In this document: in pieces, positions 1-5,981 of the stretch
How the letters are laid out: each line of letters begins with the position of its first letter
How positions within the stretch are numbered: position 1 is the stretch's first letter
NCBI GenBank assembly: GCA_003161755.1
Contig: PMNP01000324.1
Coordinates: forward strand, 1,904-8,346
Reading direction: 5' to 3'
DNA length: 6,443 bases
Origin: Ignavibacteriota bacterium
Lineage (GTDB): Bacteria; Bacteroidota; UBA10030; UBA6906
Notes under the pieces: generated by a model
Database searches by the model: none
What the model was told of the DNA's origin: nothing
The model's input: only the letters and a program-made list of their open reading frames with translations
Translations under genes and position numbers: made by a program

Positions 1-359
1 TTACCGTCAGCGCGCGGGTCAACTGCGTAGATTCTGTAATTCTCGTCCCCCCCTTTGTCCTGATCGTACAGAATGATCCTCGAGTCGCGTGACCAGAAGA
101 ATGTGCCTATCGGCCGGTTAGTATCGGCGGTAATAGGGCGTGCCTTCTCAAACGGCTCGCTCCGCTCTTTCACCCAGATGTTTCTGACGTTCATGAAGGG
201 CTTGAGAAACGCAATGTACTTCCCGTCGGGGGAAATCTGCGCTCCGGAGATCTCCGGGTCTCCAAAAAACAGCTCTCGGTCAATAATGGGTGGCAGCTGC
301 GAAAACGCAGACACCACCGTCAGCGCCAAGAGTGACGCCAGCATTGGAAATCGACGCAT
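1..359 (-). CDS. Secreted S9-family peptidase (prolyl oligopeptidase / dipeptidyl aminopeptidase type), N-terminal part
   Basis: This is the first 119 residues of a protein whose remainder lies beyond the left window edge. Seen: an N-terminal signal peptide, with basic MRR, a hydrophobic stretch over about residues 6-19 and a likely cleavage after A18-F19-S20. The mature start RELFFGDPEISGAQISPDGK (residues 28-47) is followed by the first blades of a beta-propeller: SPDGKYIAF at 43-51, then IWVKE, then FFWSRDSRIILYDQDKGGDENYRIYAVD at 87-114. The pattern 'FFG-PE-(S/A)GAQ-SPDG ... WS-D---I-Y-QDK-GDEN---YAVD' is characteristic of S9 peptidases with an N-terminal DPP4/WD40-like propeller. Family knowledge: such enzymes are serine exo- or oligopeptidases whose Ser-Asp-His triad lies in a C-terminal alpha/beta hydrolase domain. 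That domain is not in this window, so activity cannot be judged. The ATG at 359-357 is chosen because a GGAGGA ribosome site sits 8 nt upstream. It is transcribed divergently from rsgA. Confidence 0.88.
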   Translation of the reverse strand, partial: MRRFPMLASLLALTVVSAFSQLPPIIDRELFFGDPEISGAQISPDGKYIAFLKPFMNVRNIWVKERSEPFEKARPITADTNRPIGTFFWSRDSRIILYDQDKGGDENYRIYAVDPRADG

Positions 360-367
360 GGGATGAA

Positions 368-373
368 TCCTCC
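368..373 (-). promoter_or_regulatory. Shine-Dalgarno site of the S9 peptidase gene
   Basis: GGAGGA on the minus strand lies 8 nt before the ATG at 359-357. It decides this start over an out-of-frame ATG at 375-373 that immediately precedes and overlaps the site. Confidence 0.8.
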
Positions 374-401
374 ATAATTGATGAGACACGGTAGGAATGA
401 G

Positions 402-447
402 GGATCCCCCAATTGTACGAGAACCAGGATCCCTAAGTTGTACCAGA
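402..447. repeat. Two direct repeats (21 bp, 25-bp period) in the divergent promoter region
   Basis: Copy 1 (402-422) and copy 2 (427-447) both begin GGATCCC, carry TTGTAC at the same offset and end in AGA. They match at 17 of 21 positions, differing at 409/434, 410/435, 412/437 and 419/444. The copies start 25 bp apart, roughly two and a half helical turns. Each contains small palindromes (GGATCC and GTAC; copy 1 sits in the 8-bp palindrome GGGATCCC at 401-408). They lie between the divergently transcribed S9 peptidase and rsgA, where operator or activator sites would be expected. A transcription-factor binding pair is a reasonable inference, but a fragment of a dispersed repeat is equally possible. 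No known regulator motif is recognised. Confidence 0.55.
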
Positions 448-466
448 GGCAGCAGAATGCTAGATT
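438..466 (+). promoter_or_regulatory. Weak candidate promoter for rsgA
   Basis: TTGTAC (438-443) and TAGATT (461-466) are separated by 17 bp. TTGTAC keeps only the TTG of a sigma-70 -35 box, while TAGATT matches 4 of 6 bases of TATAAT. The -35-like element is part of the second direct repeat copy, so a protein bound there could affect transcription. If transcription starts about 7 bp past the -10 box, the upstream ATG at 467 would fall outside the mRNA, in line with the choice of 512 as the rsgA start. Such matches are common by chance. Confidence 0.25.
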
Positions 467-494
467 ATGGGGAACAAGGTACGAATTCCGGGCA

Positions 495-501
495 AGAGGT
501 G
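495..501 (+). promoter_or_regulatory. Shine-Dalgarno-like site of rsgA
   Basis: AGAGGTG lies 10 nt before the ATG at 512 and is one base short of a full AGGAGGTG. No comparable site precedes the upstream in-frame ATG at 467, so this site favours 512. Confidence 0.5.
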
Positions 502-511
502 CATCTCCCTG

Positions 512-1579
512 ATGAATCTTGAGCAGTACGGCTGGAACAAGTCGTTCGAAGAGCTCTTCCTTCAATATGCCGCCGAAGGCTGCCTGCCAGGCCGCGTCGT
601 CGTGCATAAGGGGGAATTCCACGTTATTTCTTCGGTAGGGCTCCTGCACTGTCACGCGACGGGGAGATTGAAGTTTCTGGCCGCAGGAGCGGAGAACCTC
701 CCCGCCGTGGGTGATTGGGTGGCAGTAAAGGCACAGCCGGGGGAATCATCCGGGACAGTGGTGGGAGTCCTTCCCAGGAAGGGACGGGTTATCAGGAGGG
801 CTTCTGGCACAAGGACTGACGCCCAGGTGGTCGCGGCCAACGTCGACGTTGTGTTTCTTGTTTCATCGTTGGACGACGAATTCAATCCTGCGAGGATCGA
901 GCGGTATCTCGTGATGGCCTCAGAAAGTGGAGCGGCTCCCATCGTAGTCCTCCACAAATCTGACCTTGCCATCGATCTCGATGAGGCCCGGCAAATAATC
1001 GCCGACCTGGCCCCAGGGATCCCGCTGCTTGTCACAAGTATCGTTACCGATGAGGGACTCGAAGAGTTGCGTGCTGTTCTTCGACCGGGAATCACGGGCG
1101 TGCTCCTCGGCTCATCGGGTGTCGGCAAGTCTACCATCCTTAACAGACTTGTCGGATCAGAGCATATGCGTACCAGCGAGGTACGCGAGACCGACAGCCA
1201 CGGACGCCACACCACCACGCATCGCGAACTCGTGCTGCTCCCAGGAGGAGGAATGCTGATCGATACGCCGGGGATGCGCGAGATTCAGCTCTGGGGTGAT
1301 GGACCCGGCCTGCAGGATGCCTTTGATGATGTCGAGGAGATTGGGTTGCAATGCAAATTCACCAACTGCCAGCACGATACAGAACCTGACTGCGCCGTTC
1401 TTCGCGCGATAGAGGATGGGCTTCTCGAAGCCGACCGGTTGACCAGCTATCGGAAACTTCAACGCGAGCTTGCACACGTAAGAGCGAAGCAAGACGTTCG
1501 CGAGAGAATGCTCTCAAAGCAGGAACAAAAAAAGCGTTCCACTGAGCTGAAACGGATACAGCGAAGGAAAGGGCTTTGA
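512..1579 (+). CDS. rsgA: Ribosome small-subunit-dependent GTPase RsgA
   Basis: This 355-residue protein is a late 30S-subunit assembly GTPase; family members bind near the decoding centre, and GTP hydrolysis releases them from the mature subunit. Seen: an N-terminal OB-fold stretch (about 25-90), then the circularly permuted G-domain order typical of RsgA/YjeQ: G4-like HKSD (148-151), G5-like TS (175-176), P-loop GSSGVGKST (200-208), conserved GRHTTTHR switch segment (231-238) and G3 DTPG (251-254). A C-terminal zinc knuckle follows with C281, C286, H288 and C294, then a Lys/Arg-rich tail that probably contacts rRNA. G4 has His in place of the usual Asn of NKxD. The start at 512 gives MNLEQYGWN, a common opening for the family. 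An in-frame ATG at 467 would add 15 residues (MGNKVRIPGKRCISL) unlike RsgA and lacks a ribosome site. The gene appears intact; function is well supported. Confidence 0.96.
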   Translation: MNLEQYGWNKSFEELFLQYAAEGCLPGRVVVHKGEFHVISSVGLLHCHATGRLKFLAAGAENLPAVGDWVAVKAQPGESSGTVVGVLPRKGRVIRRASGTRTDAQVVAANVDVVFLVSSLDDEFNPARIERYLVMASESGAAPIVVLHKSDLAIDLDEARQIIADLAPGIPLLVTSIVTDEGLEELRAVLRPGITGVLLGSSGVGKSTILNRLVGSEHMRTSEVRETDSHGRHTTTHRELVLLPGGGMLIDTPGMREIQLWGDGPGLQDAFDDVEEIGLQCKFTNCQHDTEPDCAVLRAIEDGLLEADRLTSYRKLQRELAHVRAKQDVRERMLSKQEQKKRSTELKRIQRRKGL

Positions 1580-1680
1580 GAAGCAGTATGGAGTGACGAG
1601 ACGGGGAGACTTGGAGAATGGGGGGACTTGGGGATGAGAAGATGGAAGCTGGGTTTGAACAATGAGTATGGAGTATGAAG
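1580..1680. repeat. G/A-rich degenerate repeat tract between rsgA and the M1 peptidase gene
   Basis: This non-coding stretch is strongly purine-rich on the plus strand and holds imperfect short repeats. AGTATGGAGT occurs at 1585-1594 and again at 1665-1674, where GAGTATG is tandemly doubled. GACTTGG occurs at 1608-1614 and 1625-1631 inside near-copies of GGGGAGACTTGGAGAATG. The tract continues into the palindrome at 1691-1714 and a second G-rich run near 1726-1741. It looks like a degenerate intergenic repeat rather than a gene. The minus-strand reading frames through it are low-complexity and unlike any protein I recognise. The whole intergenic space runs to 1802 and has no clear terminator with a T-run. 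Confidence 0.5.
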
Positions 1681-1690
1681 TAAGTAGCCC

Positions 1691-1714
1691 GCCTGCCCTG
1701 CTTGTCGGGCAGGT
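1691..1714. repeat. REP-like palindromic element
   Basis: CCTGCCC (1692-1698) and GGGCAGG (1707-1713) form a perfect 7-bp GC-rich stem around an 8-nt loop (TGCTTGTC), extendable by one G-U pair on the plus-strand transcript. A nested alternative pairs CCTGC (1697-1701) with GCAGG (1709-1713). There is no following T-run, so it is a poor intrinsic terminator on either strand. It resembles short dispersed palindromes seen between genes in many bacterial genomes. Only one copy is present here, so its repeat status is inferred. Confidence 0.5.
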
Positions 1715-1802
1715 AGGTAGAAAGATGGGTGGGGGAAGGGCGAAACGACAGCGGTAAGTAATTCCAAATCAAAATTCCACCTTCACAATTCCTCTGCAAT
1801 CC

Positions 1803-4259
1803 ATGACCAACATCTGCAGGACATTCGCTCTTGTTTTGCCATTCCTGGCTCTGGCTCAACTGTCCATCGCGCAGGCGTTTCACTATAGCGACCCGACAGG
1901 AGAGCCCCCTGATTTGACCTGTCATGTCGTGCACTACCGGATCGAAGTGTCTCTCGATGACAGTCAAAAATCGGTCACAGGAATTGTCACCATAACTCTC
2001 GTTCCCTTCTCCGACAGGCTTGACCGGATCGAATTCGATGCGGAACAGATGAAGATCTCCGCTGTCACTCTGCAAGGTCATTCTCTCGCATATTCGGTCT
2101 CCGAAAAGACACTCTCCATTTCCCTCGATCATCCATACTCCTGGCGGGATACACTTGCCATAACTATTTCTTACACCTGCACTCCTACGCAGGGATTGTA
2201 TTTTGTCGATCATGAACCCGGAACACCAGGAGAACGCCGGCAGATCTGGTCCCAGGGTGAAGACATGTATAACCACTTCTGGTTTCCCTGCCACGATTTT
2301 CCCAACGACAAGTCGACCTCGGAAATCCTCGCCACGGTCAGAAACCCGTATACGCTGGTTTCGAATGGCAGACTCATTGACGTGAAGCATCATCCGGAAA
2401 ACGGCACCACGACCTTCCATTGGCGCGAAGACCTTCCTCATGCTTCCTATCTAATCATGCTGGCTGCCGGAGAATATTCCATCCTCCATGATCAAGCCCG
2501 CACAACCCCTCTCACATACTATGTCTATCCGGGTCAGGAGTCTGACGCTCAGGCCTGCTTCAGCGAAACCCCGGCTATCATGAAGTTCTTCAGCAACCAG
2601 ATAGGTGTGCCGTATCCCTGGAACAAGTATGCCCAGGTCGAGATTGCAGACTTTATGTGGGGAGGAATGGAAAACACCAGCGCAACAACGCTGAGCGACG
2701 AGAGCATCATTTTTGACAGCCGGGCACGGGTGGACGACTTGCCGACGGACCTTATAGCCCATGAGATGGCCCATCAATGGTGGGGAGACCTTGTGACATG
2801 CAGGGATTGGAGGCATCTCTGGCTCAATGAAAGTTTCGCAAGCTACTTCGATCCTCTCTACTTTGAATCAACCCGTGGACGGGACGAATTTGATATGCAA
2901 ATGCTGAACGCTCAGCGGAGAGGAATCAATTCCGACAAGGCATTTGGCCGGAAACCGGTGGTGAGCGCCGAGTTCAACATTCCAAACCTGTATCCTCGCG
3001 GGGCATCGATCCTGCATATGTTGCGATTCGTTCTCGGCGACAGTCTTTTCTGGAGATCGCTGCACCACTACATCACAAAATACCAGTTCCAATCGGTCGA
3101 AACGAACGATTTCAAGAATGCCATCGAGGAGACGACTGGACAGAATTTGTATTGGTTCTTCGACGAATGGCTATACCGCGCCGGACATCCTGTCTTCTCT
3201 GTTTCTTATGACTGGGTCGACAGCCTGAAGATCCTCAGGCTCAATGTACGACAGGACCAGCCTCTCGACAGCCTGACAGGGGTCTTCCGGATGCCCGTGG
3301 ATGTGGAGATAACGACGGAAAGGCAGGTGACAACTCACCGCCTGGAGATACACTCGAGGGACTCTGTCTTCACTTTACCGTGCATGGAGAAGCCGCGATT
3401 GGTGATTTTCGACAAGGGTAATTGGATCCTGAAAGAATTAGCCTTCGACAAACCTCGCGAAGAATGGCTGTACCAGGCATTGCACGCGCCTCGTGCAGTC
3501 GACAGGATCCTGGCAATCAACCATTTCACATTGGACCTTGATAGGGAAGATGGAGTTCCAGTCTTGTGCGAATTGCTTTTGCATGATTCATTTTACGGGG
3601 TCCGACGCCAGGCAGCAATGGCTTTGGGCGAGTTGTTCATCAACAACGACAGCCTTCAGCGAGCCAAGACGAATTTCCTCGCACAGGCCTGCAGTGATTC
3701 AAATCCCCATGTACGATTGAGCGCCATGGTTCAACTGCGCACCTGCCACGGGGATGCTGTCCTGCCGGCGGTGTATAAGGGTCTTCGTGATTCGAGTTAC
3801 AACATCGTGGCGTCAAGCCTGAAAACACTGGCGCTGGTCGATTCATCCGGCGCTGTGGACACGTTGCAGCACTATGTGAACGTCCCTTCACGTCACGACG
3901 TGATCAGCACCGCCGCACTTCAGGCTCTCGCTTCGGTGGACTCCAACCGGGCGATCGGGTGTGCCCTATCGATGACGAACCCGTCGTATCCATCGGAGCG
4001 GCGTTACGCTGCGCTTCAGGTACTTCGCGGGTTCACCTCTGCCAGGGATACGCTGCTCGGAATGTGCAGGGAGTTTCTTCACGATCGGAATAACCGCATC
4101 CGGTCCAAGGCAATCGGTCTATTGGGCGAATTCGGAGAGGCCAGCGCGATCATTCCGCTTCTCGAACCGATTGCTGCGGACAAGACGAACGCCTCCTCGG
4201 AAGACGCACAAAAGAGCATCGAGCGGCTGAAGAACTCGGCTCATTCAGTTGATCAGTAA
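1803..4259 (+). CDS. Secreted M1-family zinc aminopeptidase with C-terminal HEAT-like region
   Basis: This 818-residue metallo-aminopeptidase probably removes N-terminal residues from peptides outside the cytoplasm. Seen: a signal peptide with a hydrophobic core over about 8-23 and likely cleavage after A23-Q24-A25; an M1 N-terminal beta-domain (about 35-235); and a thermolysin-like catalytic domain (about 245-465). The catalytic domain carries the exopeptidase motif GGMEN (287-291) and HEMAH (320-324), giving zinc ligands H320, H324 and E343 (in WLNESFASY) and general base E321. Y397 in LYPRGASILHML is the likely transition-state Tyr. A small beta-rich segment follows (about 463-555). Residues about 567-812 are repeated helical pairs of HEAT type (for example YGVRRQAAMALGEL and NNRIRSKAIGLLGEF) in place of a recognisable ERAP1-like C-terminal domain. 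All catalytic residues are present. The ATG at 1803 has no clear Shine-Dalgarno sequence, but it directly precedes the signal peptide. The stop lies 46 bp from the stop of the converging BFN gene. Substrate is unknown. Confidence 0.93.
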   Translation: MTNICRTFALVLPFLALAQLSIAQAFHYSDPTGEPPDLTCHVVHYRIEVSLDDSQKSVTGIVTITLVPFSDRLDRIEFDAEQMKISAVTLQGHSLAYSVSEKTLSISLDHPYSWRDTLAITISYTCTPTQGLYFVDHEPGTPGERRQIWSQGEDMYNHFWFPCHDFPNDKSTSEILATVRNPYTLVSNGRLIDVKHHPENGTTTFHWREDLPHASYLIMLAAGEYSILHDQARTTPLTYYVYPGQESDAQACFSETPAIMKFFSNQIGVPYPWNKYAQVEIADFMWGGMENTSATTLSDESIIFDSRARVDDLPTDLIAHEMAHQWWGDLVTCRDWRHLWLNESFASYFDPLYFESTRGRDEFDMQMLNAQRRGINSDKAFGRKPVVSAEFNIPNLYPRGASILHMLRFVLGDSLFWRSLHHYITKYQFQSVETNDFKNAIEETTGQNLYWFFDEWLYRAGHPVFSVSYDWVDSLKILRLNVRQDQPLDSLTGVFRMPVDVEITTERQVTTHRLEIHSRDSVFTLPCMEKPRLVIFDKGNWILKELAFDKPREEWLYQALHAPRAVDRILAINHFTLDLDREDGVPVLCELLLHDSFYGVRRQAAMALGELFINNDSLQRAKTNFLAQACSDSNPHVRLSAMVQLRTCHGDAVLPAVYKGLRDSSYNIVASSLKTLALVDSSGAVDTLQHYVNVPSRHDVISTAALQALASVDSNRAIGCALSMTNPSYPSERRYAALQVLRGFTSARDTLLGMCREFLHDRNNRIRSKAIGLLGEFGEASAIIPLLEPIAADKTNASSEDAQKSIERLKNSAHSVDQ

Positions 4260-4305
4260 TGGAGACTGTGGAAGGAACTCGTGCAGTAGAGGTGTGGGAT
4301 GGGGG

Positions 4306-4902
4306 TCAATCTTTCATTTCGATCCTTCGGATCTCATCCCGTAGTTGTGCGGCCCTTTCGTAGTTCTCTCGTTCAATCGCCTCCTGGAGTTGTTCACGCA
4401 GTTGTTCAAGGTGTTGCGCCTTGGACTGCGGTTTTTGTTGCTTCGACTTGGATTTTGCAGGTGAGGGGGAATTCAAATCCTGTTTCGGCTCCTCTTCTTC
4501 CTCCTCATCCGGAACGAAGGCCGCCTCATCCATGACGTTTGTGGCAACATAGATTTGCACGCCGTAGCGCACGGCAAGGGCGATTGCGTCGCTTGGACGG
4601 GAGTCGATGAGCTGGTTGTCGATGTTCAGCTTCGCGTAGAAGGTGCCGTCACGAAGCTCGTCGATGACGATGTCGGAGAGTTCAGCCCCAAACGCCGTAA
4701 TAATGTTCTTCATGAGATCATGCGTAAGCGGACGGGGCGGTTTGATCCCTTCCATTTCCAGCGCGATCGACTGCGCTTCGGCTGCACCGATGATGATGGG
4801 TAGTCGGCGATTGCCGTTCACTTCCCGCAAGATCAGCGCGAAGGCTCCGCCGCTCGCCTGGCTGGTTGACAACCCCAGGATATCCACTGCAACCCTTTCC
4901 AC
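4306..4902 (-). CDS. Bifunctional nuclease (BFN/DUF151) family protein with C-terminal UVR motif
   Basis: This 198-residue cytoplasmic protein has two parts. Residues 1-130 form the BFN/DUF151 domain, with MERVAVDILGLS at the start, LPIIIGAAEAQSIALEMEG (34-52), RPLTHDLMKNII (57-68) and the hallmark SRPSDAIALAVR (101-112). Family knowledge: plant BFN1/BBD proteins are reported to have DNase and RNase activity, and a Thermotoga homologue has a solved structure; the role in bacteria is poorly defined. A linker follows with six consecutive glutamates (133-138) and then a Lys/Gln/Ser-rich stretch (about 140-163). Residues 164-196 form a UVR motif (HLEQLREQLQEAIERENYER, then AAQLRDEIRRIE), a helical hairpin known as a protein-interaction element in UvrB and UvrC. 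The start is GTG at 4902-4900, supported by a strong upstream AGGGGTGAGG. It lies 80 bp downstream of etfA on the same strand, with no strong terminator between, so cotranscription is possible. Family is secure; nuclease activity here is inferred. Confidence 0.93.
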   Translation of the reverse strand: MERVAVDILGLSTSQASGGAFALILREVNGNRRLPIIIGAAEAQSIALEMEGIKPPRPLTHDLMKNIITAFGAELSDIVIDELRDGTFYAKLNIDNQLIDSRPSDAIALAVRYGVQIYVATNVMDEAAFVPDEEEEEEPKQDLNSPSPAKSKSKQQKPQSKAQHLEQLREQLQEAIERENYERAAQLRDEIRRIEMKD

Positions 4903-4903
4903 G

Positions 4904-4913
4904 CCTCACCCCT
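4904..4913 (-). promoter_or_regulatory. Shine-Dalgarno site supporting the GTG start of the BFN gene
   Basis: Minus-strand AGGGGTGAGG ends one base before the GTG at 4902-4900, and its AGGGG part is 6 nt from the start. This supports GTG initiation, as no ATG occurs near the conserved N-terminus. Confidence 0.65.
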
Positions 4914-4982
4914 GATATCGCACATCGTTGATGCAGCCGTTATTTCGCCGGCAATCGATTGACGGCATGCACATATGCCCAC

Positions 4983-5954
4983 TCACTTGCCAAGGGATTC
5001 CTTGATACGAGTGGTGAGTTCGGGAAGGATCTCGAAGACATCACCCACAACGCCATAATCGGCTACTTGAAAGATCGGTGCATCCTTATCTTTGTTGATC
5101 GCCACAATATACTTAGACGAGGACATTCCTGCAAGGTGCTGCACTGCCCCGCTGATCGCACACGCGATGTAGAGTGAAGGAGAGACGGTCTTGCCGGTTT
5201 GTCCGACCTGCTCAGAATGCGGCCGCCATCCGGCATCCACCACCGCACGGGAGGCGCCCACGCCTGCCCCAAGTACGGCGGCAAGTTCCTCGATGAGATG
5301 AAAATGTTCGGGTCCCTTCATTCCCCTGCCGCCCGACACCACGATATCGGCCTCAGCGACATCGGGCCTGCCCGTTGCAACTTTTGTCTCTGTCACGACC
5401 GTGGTCAGCATCTCCTCCGGAACCGGAATGTCCTTTGACTCCACCTGCGCCACGCCGTTGTGCGTTGTCACGCTGAAGACATTGGGACGTAGTGTAAAGA
5501 CCTTCACCGGCGTTGTAACCTTTACGTCGATGACTGCTTTTCCCGCATAGACCGGCCTGGAGGCGAGGATCTCCCCTTGATGAACAGTCAGTGCCGTGCA
5601 ATCTGTTGCAAGTCCGGCCTCGAGTGCCACCGCAACGCGGGGCGCGATATCCTTCCCCATTTGTGTTGCGGAAAGAACAACAGCCTGCGCTCCGATTGAT
5701 CGTGCAACAGCAGCGATAATTTCCGCCCAGGCGGAATTCGCATGACGTGCATAGCGGGGAGAATCGACCGCGATGACCTTCGCAGCTCCGTAGTTGCCCA
5801 ATTCAGATGCCGTTGCTGCAATGCCGCTGCCGATGACGAGGGCAGTGCAGCTTCCCCCTGACTGATCAGCAAGACTACGAGCTGTGGACACGGCTTCGAA
5901 TGATGACTTCTTAAACCTTGTCTCACGCTGTTCTGCAAACACGAGCACATTCAT
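4983..5954 (-). CDS. etfA: Electron transfer flavoprotein subunit alpha (FixB family)
   Basis: This 323-residue protein is the FAD-binding alpha subunit of ETF, a soluble carrier that takes electrons from acyl-CoA and related dehydrogenases and passes them on, classically to ETF:quinone oxidoreductase. Seen: N-terminal alpha/beta domain beginning [10 protein letters not shown] (1 to about 190), then the C-terminal FAD domain with GGRGMKG (208-214), [12 protein letters not shown] (232-243), QVGQTGK (249-255), [17 protein letters not shown] (261-277), and [19 protein letters not shown] (283-301). R236, T253 and H273 align with the FAD-contacting Arg249, Thr266 and His286 of human ETFA. Length is normal and the gene is intact. 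It follows etfB by 27 bp, so the two form an operon. No acyl-CoA dehydrogenase or ETF-QO is in the window, so the electron donor and acceptor are unknown. Confidence 0.97.
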   Translation of the reverse strand: MNVLVFAEQRETRFKKSSFEAVSTARSLADQSGGSCTALVIGSGIAATASELGNYGAAKVIAVDSPRYARHANSAWAEIIAAVARSIGAQAVVLSATQMGKDIAPRVAVALEAGLATDCTALTVHQGEILASRPVYAGKAVIDVKVTTPVKVFTLRPNVFSVTTHNGVAQVESKDIPVPEEMLTTVVTETKVATGRPDVAEADIVVSGGRGMKGPEHFHLIEELAAVLGAGVGASRAVVDAGWRPHSEQVGQTGKTVSPSLYIACAISGAVQHLAGMSSSKYIVAINKDKDAPIFQVADYGVVGDVFEILPELTTRIKESLGK

Positions 5955-5960
5955 GATAAA

Positions 5961-5968
5961 TCCCGCCT
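5961..5968 (-). promoter_or_regulatory. Shine-Dalgarno-like site of etfA
   Basis: Minus-strand AGGCGGGA lies 6 nt before the ATG at 5954-5952, within the 27-bp etfB-etfA gap. It is an imperfect match, but the spacing is good and it supports this start. Confidence 0.45.
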
Positions 5969-5981
5969 TTGTCCAGTGAGA

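Noticed and set aside
73..366. A 97-codon plus-strand frame at the left edge
   Set aside because: It is the shadow of the S9 peptidase reading frame, which has a signal peptide, a propeller signature and a strong ribosome site on the other strand.
412..417. Minus-strand TACAAT as a -10 box for the S9 peptidase gene
   Set aside because: The hexamer is good, but no -35-like sequence sits 16-18 bp upstream, and it is part of the direct repeat, so it was not called as a promoter.
320..655. A minus-strand frame spanning the divergent promoter region
   Set aside because: It overlaps the start of the S9 peptidase in another frame, covers the repeats and the rsgA start, and gives no family resemblance.
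652..1218. A 188-codon minus-strand frame inside rsgA
   Set aside because: It is Ser/Thr/Arg-rich with no recognisable domain and lies fully opposite conserved RsgA motifs.
1359..2441. A 360-codon open frame on the minus strand, antisense to the end of rsgA and the start of the M1 peptidase gene
   Set aside because: It runs across two well-supported plus-strand genes and the repeat-rich spacer, its translation is low-complexity and unlike any family, and it has no ribosome site. Long antisense frames are common opposite genes of this composition.
4260..4305. The 46-bp gap between convergent M1 and BFN genes, inspected for a bidirectional terminator
   Set aside because: No stable inverted repeat with flanking A/T runs could be found by eye.
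4964..4979. Hairpin GGCAT/ATGCC with a 6-nt loop, just after the etfA stop, considered as a terminator
   Set aside because: The stem is only 5 bp and no T-run follows on the minus strand, so it is unlikely to end transcription by itself.
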